Source: Desulfofundulus luciae
Lineage (GTDB): Bacteria > Bacillota > Desulfotomaculia > Desulfotomaculales > Desulfovirgulaceae
Direction of reading: 5' to 3'
Assembly: GCF_030813795.1 (NCBI RefSeq)
Contig: NZ_JAUSUX010000012.1
Location: forward strand, 28,009-92,008
DNA: 64,000 nt
Position 1 is the first letter of the stretch; every line of letters starts with the position of its first letter. The notes under the pieces were generated by a model, which was not told the DNA's origin, made no database searches, and saw only the letters and a program-made list of their open reading frames with translations. Shown here one piece after another: positions 27,104 through 36,188 of the stretch. Position numbers and translations under genes: made by a program.

Positions 27104-28665
27104 TACACCCCCACCACGGCCACCTCGTCCCGGTCCAGCCGCCGGCGCAGTTCCCTGGCCAGCCGGGCCAGGGCGCGGTCTTCCCCGGCGGCCCTTTCAA
27201 TCTGGCGCAGCAGGTCAATTTCCCGGCGCAGGATCGAAAAGATATCCCCTTCCTGGAGGTTGGTCATGCCCAAAAGCTGTTCAAAGGAAGCCCCCTCATA
27301 CCAGGCTGCGGCCAGGGCGGCGGGCAGGGGCGACCAGACACAAAAGTACTCCGGTACCCCGCTCTGGAGCAAAAAGCGGCGCAGTTCTTCCACCCTATCC
27401 AGGGAGAAGGGTGGTGGAGTTACCTGTTCATCCCGCCCGGGCTGGTAGTCCACCCCGGCCAGGATGGCGGTCGCCTCGGCGGGAGGGGATTCCAGGATAA
27501 TACCTGAGAAAACCAGCTCGGTAACCAGTATTTCCTGCACGTGCACGTAAAGGGCAAATTTCCCCCGGGGTAAAAGCTCCCGGCCCTGCACATAACCCAG
27601 TTTTTCCAGGAGGCTCCACACATTCTCAAACTCCCGGACGTAATCCCGGGAGTGTTTTTCCAGTTGCTTCAAACGCTTGTGCAGCAGGTGGATTCTTTCT
27701 TCCAGCCGGCGCGCTTTTTTAGCCGCGTCCAGGCAGACCTTGTAGCGGCACTTTTTACGTCCCTTTTGCAACAGGATTTGAATCTCCTGCAGCCGCAGCT
27801 TGCTGTCCGCGCGATTGCGGTGCTTGCTTTTCTTAAGCTGGTTCAGCTCCTTACGCAGTTTGACCCGGTAAAGTTCGCAGCAAGGCTGGCCCCGGTCGGA
27901 GCAAAAACACCGGGCCAGTTCCGCCGCCTTTTCTTCCAGCCTTTGTACTTCCTGGCGAAGCTGACGGCTTTCTTTATTACTTTGATAGACGGATAAGTTT
28001 TTTTCCAGCAGGCGGCGGATCTCTGCATCGGTTTTCCAGTGCAAAAGGCTCAGGACCGTATTTGGCGAAATGGTGAGCCTGCCCCGGACCGGTTCCACCT
28101 CGTCCTCCCGGTAAAAGCCGGTTTGTTCGGGGAAACGCTCGTCTATGCGCACGAAAACCCGCCCCACCGGGTCATACCCGCGCCGGCCCGCCCGGCCGGC
28201 CATCTGGAAAAATTCCCGGTTTAAAAGGGGACGAAACTCCTGGCCGTCCCACTTGCGGCAGGCGTCAAAAACCGTACTGGCAGCGGGAAAGTTAACCCCT
28301 ACGGCAAAGGTTTCCGTACAGAAAAGGACATAAACCAGCCGGGATTCATACAGTCTTTCCACCAGATCCTTGAGCAGCGGCGACAGGCCGGCATGGTGGT
28401 AGCCAATGCCCTGAAGCAGCAAGCGGCGCAGGTTCTGGCGCCGGGGACCGAAAAGGCCGGGGTTATTCTCTTCCGCTTCCTGGATCATCCACCGGACGGA
28501 ACGCTTCTCCCCGGGAGTAAGGAAATCCCACTCCCGGCCCAGTTCTTCCGCCAGCAACTCGGTCCGTCCGCGGCTAAAGGCAAAATAAAGGGCCGGCAGG
28601 TGGTCCTGAATGGCTTCGATCACTTCAACACAGGTTGGACTGGAAAATATGGCGGCCAAGGTCAT
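27103..28665 (-). CDS. Ski2-like helicase, C-terminal part (split gene)
   Basis: 520 residues forming the second half of a superfamily 2 DExH helicase. The start reads as the second RecA domain: LPALYFAFSR (motif IV region), then GIGYHHAGL, ETFAVGVNFPA (motif V) and QMAGRAGRRG (motif VI). A long coiled-coil/cysteine-containing insert (CFCSDRGQPCCELY) and a C-terminal helical region follow. The first half is encoded just upstream in another frame (28673-29446). Reading from GAT-TAT of the upstream gene and skipping one T joins the two frames. The ATG at 28665 has GAGGTG only 2 nt away, which is poor spacing. So this may be a frameshifted gene, programmed +1 shift, or true two-subunit protein. 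Confidence 0.75.
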   Translation of the reverse strand: MTLAAIFSSPTCVEVIEAIQDHLPALYFAFSRGRTELLAEELGREWDFLTPGEKRSVRWMIQEAEENNPGLFGPRRQNLRRLLLQGIGYHHAGLSPLLKDLVERLYESRLVYVLFCTETFAVGVNFPAASTVFDACRKWDGQEFRPLLNREFFQMAGRAGRRGYDPVGRVFVRIDERFPEQTGFYREDEVEPVRGRLTISPNTVLSLLHWKTDAEIRRLLEKNLSVYQSNKESRQLRQEVQRLEEKAAELARCFCSDRGQPCCELYRVKLRKELNQLKKSKHRNRADSKLRLQEIQILLQKGRKKCRYKVCLDAAKKARRLEERIHLLHKRLKQLEKHSRDYVREFENVWSLLEKLGYVQGRELLPRGKFALYVHVQEILVTELVFSGIILESPPAEATAILAGVDYQPGRDEQVTPPPFSLDRVEELRRFLLQSGVPEYFCVWSPLPAALAAAWYEGASFEQLLGMTNLQEGDIFSILRREIDLLRQIERAAGEDRALARLARELRRRLDRDEVAVVGV

Positions 28666-28672
28666 AACACCT

Positions 28673-29446
28673 CTAATAATCTAGTTCCTCCTGCCCGGCG
28701 GCCATCATATCGTTCCAGCGGTGACGGCGCCAGCGGCGGATTTCCTGCCTTTCGGCAATTTCCTCCCGGGCCTCTTCCTCATCCAGCACATCTCCCCCGG
28801 GGGCAATCCAGGAGATTTCCAGGGGAACGGCCCGGCACCGTTCTTCGATTACTTTCACCACTTCCCCCCGCACCTCGGCCATCCAGGAGGAAATTTCCTG
28901 GATATTGGGTACGGTAGCGGAGAGGCCTAAAATCTTCATGTGGGGCGGGGCGAAGATGATGCTTTCCTCCCAGGCCGTACCCCGTTCCGGGTCGTCCAGG
29001 TAGTGCATCTCGTCAAAAATGACGTGGGAGGTGTGCTCCAGTTCCCCGGGATTGGCAAAACACCAGTTACGGAAAATTTCCGTGGTCATTACCAGCAAGG
29101 GAGCCTTTTCGTTAATGGAAAGGTCCCCCGTAATTAACCCTACCCGCTCCGGGCCGAAAAGCCGCCCGAAGTCCCGGTATTTCTGGTTGGACAGGGCTTT
29201 AATGGGCGACGTATACACCGCTCCCTTGCCTGCGGCCAGTATATGTTCCAGCAGTTTTTCGGCAATCAGGGTCTTACCGGTTCCCGTTGGTGCGGCTACC
29301 AGGACGGTATATCCGTCCAGCAACGCGGCAATTGCTTCTTCCTGAAAGCGATCGAGCTTTAACGGTGCCGCCGGTAAAACAATCTTTGACCGGCGGCGCC
29401 GTGGCCGGCGTTTACCCCGGGCACCGGTTTCTTTTTTCTGTACCAA
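28673..29446 (-). CDS. Ski2-like helicase, N-terminal part (split gene)
   Basis: 257 residues holding only the first RecA domain of a Ski2/Mtr4-type helicase. A very basic N-terminus (GKRRPRRRRSK) precedes the Q-like FQEEAIAALL, Walker A APTGTGKT, motif Ia SPIKALSNQK, the Walker B box DEMH (DExH), and motif III GLSATVPN. The frame stops at TAG (28673) with motifs IV-VI missing; they occur in the next frame 8 nt downstream. Without the partner it could not couple ATP hydrolysis to unwinding. TTG start at 29446 with no clear ribosome site, so the start is uncertain. Role presumably in RNA metabolism. Confidence 0.75.
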   Translation of the reverse strand: MVQKKETGARGKRRPRRRRSKIVLPAAPLKLDRFQEEAIAALLDGYTVLVAAPTGTGKTLIAEKLLEHILAAGKGAVYTSPIKALSNQKYRDFGRLFGPERVGLITGDLSINEKAPLLVMTTEIFRNWCFANPGELEHTSHVIFDEMHYLDDPERGTAWEESIIFAPPHMKILGLSATVPNIQEISSWMAEVRGEVVKVIEERCRAVPLEISWIAPGGDVLDEEEAREEIAERQEIRRWRRHRWNDMMAAGQEELDY

Positions 29447-29532
29447 TGGTGATTAAACCATCCTTTCTTTTTTGCTTTGCTCTCTCTATGGCCATTATAC
29501 ACCATTTGCTATGGTAACATAAACGTTTTAAA

Positions 29533-29561
29533 TTTACTGTTCCCGGTATTCACGGTATAAT
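29533..29561 (+). promoter_or_regulatory. Sigma-A promoter of the 68-aa zinc-ribbon gene
   Basis: TTTACT (29533-29538), 17-bp spacer, perfect TATAAT (29556-29561); the GTG start is 31 nt further on. Confidence 0.7.
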
Positions 29562-29591
29562 AGAAAAAATGTCTGTTAGGAGTGGTATCCC

Positions 29592-29798
29592 GTGAGCAAA
29601 AAAGCCCCGGTGGACTACCGGGTAAATCATCTTCCGGACGGGCGCATTACCGGCGTGGAGGTTACCTGCTGCGGCCGGCACATTGGTGAGATGCGCTTTG
29701 TGGACGAGCAGTCTATTAGCTGTCCCCAGTGCGGTGCGCGCCATGTTCTGCGCATCCAGCATAACCACTTCCATCTCCGCCAATACAGGGATGAATAA
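29592..29798 (+). CDS. Small zinc-ribbon-like hypothetical protein
   Basis: A 68-residue protein of unknown role. CC near residue 26 and CPQC near 43 could make a four-cysteine zinc site, and a histidine-rich stretch (HNHFHLRQY) follows. GTG start with TTAGGAGTGG about 8 nt upstream. It has its own promoter (29533-29561) and terminator (29820-29859), so it is a compact single-gene unit. A nucleic-acid-binding or metal-binding role is possible; I do not recognise the family. Confidence 0.75.
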   Translation: MSKKAPVDYRVNHLPDGRITGVEVTCCGRHIGEMRFVDEQSISCPQCGARHVLRIQHNHFHLRQYRDE

Positions 29799-29819
29799 AC
29801 AACGCTAAATATATTACGG

Positions 29820-29859
29820 GCGAGATCAGGATGACTTCAGGATCTCGCTTTTTATTTTT
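29820..29859 (+). terminator. Rho-independent terminator
   Basis: GCGAGATC (29820-29827) and GATCTCGC (29841-29848) form an 8-bp perfect stem followed by TTTTTATTTTT. Confidence 0.88.
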
Positions 29860-29913
29860 AACCGGGCCAGTGAATAAATAGAAACTCAAAAGTAAAACTT
29901 ATGGGGTGTGGTT

Positions 29914-31011
29914 ATGTTCCGGCGGCTGTTTTCTCTATTTAATTTAGATATAGTTACTATCTACCTGGCCCACCAACTGTTAATAGTGCTGGCCGGGTAT
30001 TTTGCCGTTATTTTTTTCCCGGGCCATTATGATCCCAGGCAGTTTTTTGCCCTTGTGGGCCAGGGGCTCAACCGCTGGGATGCGGGCTGGTACCTGAGAA
30101 TAGCCCAGGAGGGTTATAACCAAAAGTCCGCTGCCTTCTTCCCCCTTTACCCCTTGCTCATTCACCTGCTCAGCCGGCTGGGTGTGGGCCCGGCAGCGGC
30201 CGGAATCTTCATATCCAACCTTTCCCTGGCCGGTATCCTGGCCATTTTTTACCGGCTGGCCAGCATGGACTATGACCCGCACACATCCCGGCGGGCCACA
30301 TGGTACCTGGCCCTGTTTCCCACCGCCTTTTACCTGTCCGCCATTTATACCGAATCCCTTTACCTCTTGCTTGTACTGATGACCTTTTATTTTTTCCGCC
30401 AGAGACGGTGGCTTCCGGCTGGCCTTTGCGGCATGCTGGCCGCATCCACGCGAAACATGGGGGTCTTTTTACTTTTTCCCGGGCTGTGGGAATACTGGCG
30501 TGCGACGAAAGGGAAAATAAGCAAGGACATTGTTTTTCTAGCCCTGATCCCTGCGGGCTTGCTGTTTTTCATGATTTTCCTGCAGGCAGAACTGGGCAAC
30601 CCCCTGGCCTTTGTTGAGGCCCAGCAATTCTGGCACCGCTCCTTTAGCTGGCCCTGGGTGAGTCTGGAACAGGCTACGGTGCTCCTGTGGGAAAACCGGC
30701 GCTTTAGCCGCCAGTTGCTGGACATCTCCTTCACCCTGGTGGGATTGGCGTCGTTTTTCCTTTCCCTGGGTAAAGAACGCCCATCCTACACATTGTTTGC
30801 GTTGATTGGGCTTTTGGTACCGCTTTTCTCTCCGGCACCTCACGCACCGCTATTGAGCATGCCGCGATTTGTAATGGTATTATTTCCGATTTACCTGACC
30901 CTGGCCCGACTGGTCAAGGAAGGACGGGGGCACAATTTCATTCTTGCCCTAACCTCATCCCTGTTCTTCTTTCTCTACTTGCTTTTTGCCCGCGGGTATT
31001 GGGTCGCTTAA
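29914..31011 (+). CDS. PIG-V-like polytopic glycosyl(mannosyl)transferase
   Basis: A 365-residue membrane protein with 8-10 helices, in the GT-C fold class and resembling PIG-V-type mannosyltransferases, which use polyprenyl-phosphate sugars on the outer membrane face. The first external loop contains NRWDAGWYLRIAQEGY, with the acidic residue expected of the catalytic site, followed by FFPLYPLLI and FPTAFYLSAIYTESLYL. ATG 29914 is chosen behind GGGGTG. The next gene (18 nt downstream) encodes a dolichol-phosphate-sugar-synthase-like enzyme that could make its donor, so the pair probably works on an envelope glycan or glycolipid. Confidence 0.82.
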   Translation: MFRRLFSLFNLDIVTIYLAHQLLIVLAGYFAVIFFPGHYDPRQFFALVGQGLNRWDAGWYLRIAQEGYNQKSAAFFPLYPLLIHLLSRLGVGPAAAGIFISNLSLAGILAIFYRLASMDYDPHTSRRATWYLALFPTAFYLSAIYTESLYLLLVLMTFYFFRQRRWLPAGLCGMLAASTRNMGVFLLFPGLWEYWRATKGKISKDIVFLALIPAGLLFFMIFLQAELGNPLAFVEAQQFWHRSFSWPWVSLEQATVLLWENRRFSRQLLDISFTLVGLASFFLSLGKERPSYTLFALIGLLVPLFSPAPHAPLLSMPRFVMVLFPIYLTLARLVKEGRGHNFILALTSSLFFFLYLLFARGYWVA

Positions 31012-31029
31012 AACAGGGAGGTAACGCCT

Positions 31030-32130
31030 TTGCTTACGGTAATCATCCCTACTTACAACGAAGAACATAATATCATCCCCCTGACCAAACGCATTTGCCG
31101 GTCACTGAAAGGAAAAGAATTTGAAATCCTGTTTGTGGACGATAGTACCGACGGCACGACTAAAGTACTGGAAGAATTAAGCCATAACAACCCCAACGTC
31201 AGGTTCATCCACCGGCACAACCAGCGGGGTCTGGCCACGGCTGTGGTGGAGGGGTTCAGGACGGCCAGGGGCGACGTGCTGGCGGTAATGGACGCGGATC
31301 TCCAGCACCCGCCGGAGGTCCTCCCCCGCCTGTTGGAAAGCATCGAAAAGGGGAACGATCTGGTCATTGCTTCCCGTTTTGTGCCCGGGGGTGAAGACGG
31401 CGGCTTAACCCCCTTAAGGAGAGCGATTTCCCTGACCGCCCGCCTGATTGGCCGCCTGGCCCTGAAAAAGGTACGTCCGATCAATGATCCCTTGAGCGGG
31501 TTTTTTATGCTAAAAAAAGAGGTAATTGAAGAAGTAAAACTCTCACCCCTGGGATGGAAGATTCTCATGGAAGTGCTGGTGCGCGGGCGTTACCACCGGC
31601 TGGCCGAAGTTTCCTATGTATTTGAGCGCCGCCGGGGTGATCACTCCAAAATGAGTTTAACCGAACAGGTCAATTACCTGCGTCACCTGGTACGACTGGT
31701 TTTAAGCAGCCCCGAAGACCTGCGTTTCTGGAAGTTTTGCCTCGTGGGAACAACAGGAGTCGCGGTAAATATGTTCTTCTTCCTGCTCTTTACCCGCCTG
31801 TTTTCTCTGGATGTGGTACTTTCCGCCCTGCTGGCCACCAGCCTGGCCATATTCGGCAATTTCCTGCTGAACGACCTTTTTACCTGGACGCAGCAAAAGG
31901 AGGACCACCTGCTGGGCCGGGCGGTAAAATTTTACCTTTGCTCCGGTGCGGGTATGGTGATTAATGTAGCGGTTTTAAGCGCCTTACACTGCTACCTCCG
32001 CATACCGGCCATCCTGGCCAACGGGGCAGGCATTCTCGCTTCCACGGCATGGAATTATTATGCCAACAACCGGTGGACCTGGGCAAGCACCACTTCCCGG
32101 CTGGCCAACGAAAACCCCGATTCACAATAG
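31030..32130 (+). CDS. Polyprenyl-phosphate sugar synthase fused to GtrA domain
   Basis: 366 residues. Residues 1-220 are a GT2 glycosyltransferase of the DPM1 type: VIIPTYNEEHNI, FVDDSTDGT, MDADLQHPPE (DxD) and the QxxRW-like region. Residues about 232-352 form a four-helix GtrA domain (FCLVGTTGVAVNMFFFLLF), which helps flip polyprenyl-linked sugars. TTG start behind GGGAGGTAACG. The fusion couples synthesis of a polyprenyl-phosphate sugar on the inner face to its translocation, and the upstream PIG-V-like enzyme may use it outside. Sugar identity is unknown. It ends about 60 nt before a terminator shared with rnpB. Confidence 0.92.
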   Translation: MLTVIIPTYNEEHNIIPLTKRICRSLKGKEFEILFVDDSTDGTTKVLEELSHNNPNVRFIHRHNQRGLATAVVEGFRTARGDVLAVMDADLQHPPEVLPRLLESIEKGNDLVIASRFVPGGEDGGLTPLRRAISLTARLIGRLALKKVRPINDPLSGFFMLKKEVIEEVKLSPLGWKILMEVLVRGRYHRLAEVSYVFERRRGDHSKMSLTEQVNYLRHLVRLVLSSPEDLRFWKFCLVGTTGVAVNMFFFLLFTRLFSLDVVLSALLATSLAIFGNFLLNDLFTWTQQKEDHLLGRAVKFYLCSGAGMVINVAVLSALHCYLRIPAILANGAGILASTAWNYYANNRWTWASTTSRLANENPDSQ

Positions 32131-32184
32131 AAAATACCTGGCAGGGTTTAACACGGGTATATTAAGCCGGGAAAAGGCTGCGGA

Positions 32185-32223
32185 AATAACGAAACCGGAC
32201 CGTTCTTGAAGAACAGTCCGGTC
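32185..32223 (-). terminator. Terminator of rnpB (near-bidirectional)
   Basis: Arms 32194-32207 and 32210-32222 make a 13-bp stem with a very tight loop. On the minus strand it is followed by TTCGTTATTT; on the plus strand by CTTTCTGTTT. It separates the convergent glycosyltransferase and rnpB transcripts. Confidence 0.75.
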
Positions 32224-32230
32224 TTTCTGT

Positions 32231-32679
32231 TTATGCTGTGAGCAAACCTGTAAGCCGAGTTCTGTCTTGGGTGATCATCTATCTGGGACGCCAGTTGCCT
32301 GACGCCTCTAGCGACCTTTACCCGGGGACGGAGCGGGCCACTCCCTTGTCCCCCTATTCGGTCTTGCTCCAGGTGGGGTTTACCTAGCCGGCCCGTCGCC
32401 GTGGCCGCTGGTGCGCTCTTACCGCACCGTTCCACCCTTGCCCAGCACTCAGCCCAACAGTTGTAGGTGTTTTACCTTGCAGTTATCCGTCCATTCCCTG
32501 TAATGAAGCATCCTTCTTATTAAACTGCTGGGCTGAGTACTGGGCGGTCTACATTTCTGTGGCACTTTCCTTGGGGTCGCCCCCACTGGGTGTTACCCAG
32601 CACCCTGCCCTGTGGAGCTCGGACTTTCCTCAGGTGCCCCCGCGGGCACCCGCGACCACCCGGTTTACTCACAGCAACT
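32231..32679 (-). ncRNA. rnpB: RNase P RNA
   Basis: Catalytic RNA that trims tRNA 5' leaders. On the minus strand the near-universal 5' block GAGGAAAGTCCGAGCTCC and the 3' block AGAACTCGGCTTACAG are both present. The termini pair as an 8-bp P1 (GCTGTGAG at 32668-32675 with CTCACAGC at 32235-32242). The conserved internal CAGAAA and GACCGCCCAG segments are also seen. At about 445 nt it is longer than usual because one arm (about 32440-32548) is an extended helix with CAGCCCA(G/A)CAGTT arms. Ends are set from P1, accurate to a few bases. Confidence 0.93.
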
Positions 32680-32692
32680 CGTTTCTGTATAG

Positions 32693-32721
32693 ATTATAGC
32701 ACATGCAAACTGAATTTGCAA
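32693..32721 (-). promoter_or_regulatory. Promoter of rnpB
   Basis: Minus-strand TTGCAA (32716-32721), 17-bp spacer, perfect TATAAT (32693-32698), with start predicted a few bases before the P1 helix. Confidence 0.85.
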
Positions 32722-32758
32722 ATTTCGTGCTCTGGGGCATAGCGTTGTACAACAGTGC

Positions 32759-33163
32759 TTAAGATGATCCTTCTTGTTGCTCCATCTGACGCAACCGGTC
32801 CAGCTTCTCTTCCAGTTCTTCAAGCTGCTCCACCATTTCCGCTTTCACCGAATGGGCCGGCCAGCGCCTTTTGAGTTCGGCAATTTCTTCCTCCAGGCGG
32901 GCAATTTCCCCCTTCAAGTCTTTGTATTCAATGTTTTCCGCAGGTTGTGGAAACTTAAAACTATTTTCCTCCCGGCAGGCACTAACATACCAGGGCATCT
33001 TCAATCCCTGACAGCCGTCACATTTCGTTAAGTCATAGAAGGTCTCCCGGTGGGTAATGGTGGCGCCCTCCGCCGCCTTCCCCAGTCCGGAAAGCACCAG
33101 ACCGGAAGCCACGCCTGCCGCCAGGGTGCGCTTGATAAAATCCTGCCGTGATAACAAGGACAT
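32759..33163 (-). CDS. Tat-type Fe-S protein remnant with coiled-coil tail
   Basis: 134 residues. The N-terminus reads as a secretion signal of the Tat type (SRQDFIKRTLAAGVASGLVL). It is followed by FYDLTKCDGCQGLKMPWYVSAC, which matches the first cluster of a DmsB/HybA-like ferredoxin subunit except that the third ligand is Tyr and not Cys (PWYV instead of PxCV). The protein then turns into a charged coiled coil (residues about 75-130) and stops, lacking the further clusters of full-length relatives. Either it has been repurposed or it is decaying. ATG start with AAAGGGGGG. A good promoter with a palindrome lies upstream, so it is probably expressed. Confidence 0.7.
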   Translation of the reverse strand: MSLLSRQDFIKRTLAAGVASGLVLSGLGKAAEGATITHRETFYDLTKCDGCQGLKMPWYVSACREENSFKFPQPAENIEYKDLKGEIARLEEEIAELKRRWPAHSVKAEMVEQLEELEEKLDRLRQMEQQEGSS

Positions 33164-33284
33164 CTGTTACCCCCCTTTAAGTTTGTGCACAACCGGGTTT
33201 TATTCCAGTCCGGAGCTTGAAGTAAGACCAACGATTCCGCCCGGCAAATATGCATCCAAAGAAAACAGACACCGGTTTGTTTCT

Positions 33285-33296
33285 ACGGGTACCCGT
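33285..33296. promoter_or_regulatory. 12-bp perfect palindrome downstream of that promoter
   Basis: ACGGGTACCCGT lies about +12 to +23 from the predicted start, a usual operator position for a repressor. The regulator is unknown. Confidence 0.4.
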
Positions 33297-33314
33297 AAGG
33301 GTATATGTGATTAT

Positions 33315-33343
33315 AGATTAGCATTCGACATCCGCTCTGTCAA
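33315..33343 (-). promoter_or_regulatory. Promoter of the Tat/Fe-S remnant gene
   Basis: Minus-strand perfect TTGACA (33338-33343), 17-bp spacer, TAATCT (33315-33320). Confidence 0.65.
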
Positions 33344-33378
33344 TACTCTTTTAGGGGTATTTAGGACACCATGATAAG

Positions 33379-33568
33379 TGAACCTCCCCCGGGACAATCC
33401 CGGGGGCTTCGTCCCGAAGGTTTCTCATGTCACCGGAAAGCCGCCTGCAAAATCGCAGGTTTTACATTATACTACGGGAGCAAATGTTTGGTTATGTTTT
33501 TATCGCCCTATCGGGCGATGCCCCGCTCGATCCACCCCACAAGGGGGTGGGTTTCAGGGGCGGTCTCT
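33379..33568 (-). repeat. IS200/IS605-like non-autonomous repeat, copy 1 (190 bp, internally deleted)
   Basis: Shares both ends with copies 2 and 3. The right end (low coordinate) on the minus strand runs AACCTTCGGGACGAAGCCCC, a hairpin, then GGGGGAGGTTCA, the pattern at the end of TnpB-type omegaRNAs. The left end runs ACCGCCCCTGAAACCC with a TTTAT target motif outside. The roughly 190-bp middle of the other copies is missing. No transposase is encoded. It overlaps the last codons of ytrI. Confidence 0.8.
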
Positions 33569-34072
33569 ATAAATTCCCCTATTGGGGGACATGCCGGGAG
33601 CAGAGGCGTTCTTATGGGGCAACGCTTCCAGGTAAATAATGGTCCGCTCGGCCACCACCACCAGTTTTACCTCCAGGACATACTTTCTCCCGTCCACATC
33701 CACCTGGCGCCGGTCCACCACCCGGGGGATCAGCAGGTGGTCCAGGCGGCTCACCTCCTGCCCCAGTAAAGGATGCAGCCATTCCCGTACGTGATTTTCG
33801 ATAACCAGGTGGGCCCGGGCCTGATCCAACCCGGGTATCTCCTTTTCCTGGACCAGAGTAACGTTAACCTCCAGGGCGGTAATGGTTTGAGGCCGGTGGC
33901 CGGCCAAATTTTCCTTCACCTGCTGCAGCTCCCTTTCCGTAGCCACCAGTTCTTCCTTTAACTCGTTGTTGGCCAGGGTCAGCCGGTCCACCTGCTGTCC
34001 CAGCAGGGCATTGACCAGGGCACCACCTGAAAGCATGCCAATTAGCATGGCCGCCAGTAGGCGAGCTTTCAT
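33554..34072 (-). CDS. ytrI: YtrI-like sporulation membrane protein
   Basis: 172 residues with one N-terminal transmembrane helix (about 5-25), a coiled coil (30-60) and an external C-terminal domain, the layout of Bacillus YtrI, which is made in the mother cell under SigmaE and needed for efficient sporulation. ATG overlaps the ytrH stop in ATGA, with GGAGGAAATAA just upstream; the ytrH-ytrI pairing supports the call. The last few residues (about YRDRP) and the stop codon come from the left end of repeat copy 1, so the native C-terminus has been replaced. Sequence similarity alone is modest; context carries the assignment. Confidence 0.75.
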   Translation of the reverse strand: MKARLLAAMLIGMLSGGALVNALLGQQVDRLTLANNELKEELVATERELQQVKENLAGHRPQTITALEVNVTLVQEKEIPGLDQARAHLVIENHVREWLHPLLGQEVSRLDHLLIPRVVDRRQVDVDGRKYVLEVKLVVVAERTIIYLEALPHKNASAPGMSPNRGIYRDRP

Positions 34073-34395
34073 TTATTTCCTCCGCATAGGGCCAGGATCA
34101 GGTAGTGGGCCGTCTGGGTGCCGGCCAGAGCACTGACAATGTAAAAAAGCTGCTTGATCACCGCCCGGACCTCTCCCTGGAAAAGCCCGCTTTCTAAAAT
34201 TTCAAAAGTAGAAAAGGTGCCCCCGATGGCGGCGGCTATGGCCCAGATTTTGATGTCCCGGGCCAGTTTAAGCATGGTGATCACCGGCGGTTCCCGAACC
34301 AGAACGGCAGCCAGGGATCCTACCAGGGATGCCCCCAGCAGAATGCCCAGCGCCGTAAAATAAATCAACACCATTTTATTGAGAAACGTCTCCAT
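34069..34395 (-). CDS. ytrH: YtrH-like sporulation protein
   Basis: A 108-residue membrane protein with an N-terminal helix (VLIYFTALGILLGASLVGSL), a central amphipathic segment with AIAAAIGGTFSTFE, and a C-terminal hydrophobic helix, matching YtrH in length and pattern. YtrH works with YtrI in the mother cell during spore formation. The ATG at 34395 is preferred because GGGAGTG lies 6 nt upstream; a GTG at 34404 is possible. Coupled to ytrI by ATGA overlap. It supports an endospore-forming host. Confidence 0.88.
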   Translation of the reverse strand: METFLNKMVLIYFTALGILLGASLVGSLAAVLVREPPVITMLKLARDIKIWAIAAAIGGTFSTFEILESGLFQGEVRAVIKQLFYIVSALAGTQTAHYLILALCGGNK

Positions 34396-34484
34396 GCGGT
34401 TCACTCCCGGGACAAGTTTATAACAAAGGTATTTTGGGGGCAGGAAAGATATGACTGGTCAGGGATTTTTTAAAATAGTTAATT

Positions 34485-34532
34485 AAACAAAGAAAAACCC
34501 CCTTTCGCAAATTGGCCTGCAAAGGGAGTTTT
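34485..34532 (-). terminator. Terminator after the amino-acid ABC transporter operon
   Basis: On the minus strand AACTCCCTTTGCA and TGCGAAAGGGGGTT pair across an 8-nt loop and are followed by TTTCTTTG. It separates the glnQ-type operon from ytrH. Confidence 0.75.
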
Positions 34533-34619
34533 TCTATGAAGGTGGTGGGTAATTAAGTGAAATTCCTGCAGTTTTTTAAAGGGATGGGGGCTAAAAGGCT
34601 TTAAGGAAACTGAAAAAGC

Positions 34620-35405
<786 letters not shown>

Positions 35406-35418
35406 TTTCCCTTCCCCC

Positions 35419-36069
35419 TTAGCTTTCTATTTTCAAGCGGCGTTCCAGACGGTTGACCAGGAAGGTAAAGAGAACAACCAGGGCCAGGTAATACAGGCCG
35501 GCGATGGTGTAAAATTGCAGCTCCGCAAAGTGGGTGGAAGCCAATTGCATGGAAACACCAAACAACTCTTTCATAGTTACGAAGGCGGCCAGCGATGAAT
35601 CCTTCAAACCGATAATAAACTGGTTACCCAAAGGAGGTACGACCCGCTTAAAGGCCTGGGGTAATATAACGCGGCGCATGGCCAGGCCGTAGCTCATGCC
35701 CAGGGAACGGGCGGCCTCCATTTGTCCCCGGTCAATGGATTGAATACCGCCGCGAAAAATCTCCGCAATGTAAGCGCCGTTATGCACGGCCAGGGCGATG
35801 GCCGCCGACCAGAAGCTGCCAAAGTCCACAATGGTAGCCAGGCCAAAATAAATGGCAAAGAGCTGTACAATAAGGGGTGTACCGCGAATGACGGTAATAT
35901 ACGTGTCGGCGATACAACGCCAGAATCTGCGCCCGGATATTTTCATGAGGGCAAACACCAGTCCAATAACCATGCCCATGGCCAGGGCGGTAGCGGTGAG
36001 TTCCACCGTAACCGCCGCCGCCCGGATAAAAAAGGGTATGGAAGTTACCAGGTAATGTAAGAAGTCCAT
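35419..36069 (-). CDS. Polar amino acid ABC transporter, permease subunit
   Basis: A 216-residue inner-membrane permease of the HisMQ type with about five helices. The EAA motif contacting the ATPase is visible as [22 protein letters not shown] near residues 135-155, and the N-terminal [12 protein letters not shown] segment is typical. It lies between the binding protein and ATPase genes. A single permease gene implies a homodimeric channel. Confidence 0.94.
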   Translation of the reverse strand: MDFLHYLVTSIPFFIRAAAVTVELTATALAMGMVIGLVFALMKISGRRFWRCIADTYITVIRGTPLIVQLFAIYFGLATIVDFGSFWSAAIALAVHNGAYIAEIFRGGIQSIDRGQMEAARSLGMSYGLAMRRVILPQAFKRVVPPLGNQFIIGLKDSSLAAFVTMKELFGVSMQLASTHFAELQFYTIAGLYYLALVVLFTFLVNRLERRLKIES

Positions 36070-36188
36070 TTCGCGTCCTCCCCGTAAAATGATGCCTATC
36101 CGGGCACGGCACCGGACCTAAAACAAACTGACGCTGCTCCTTAAAGGGCGACCGACGCCCCGTTTTATTACTGGTTTTGCGACAGTAC

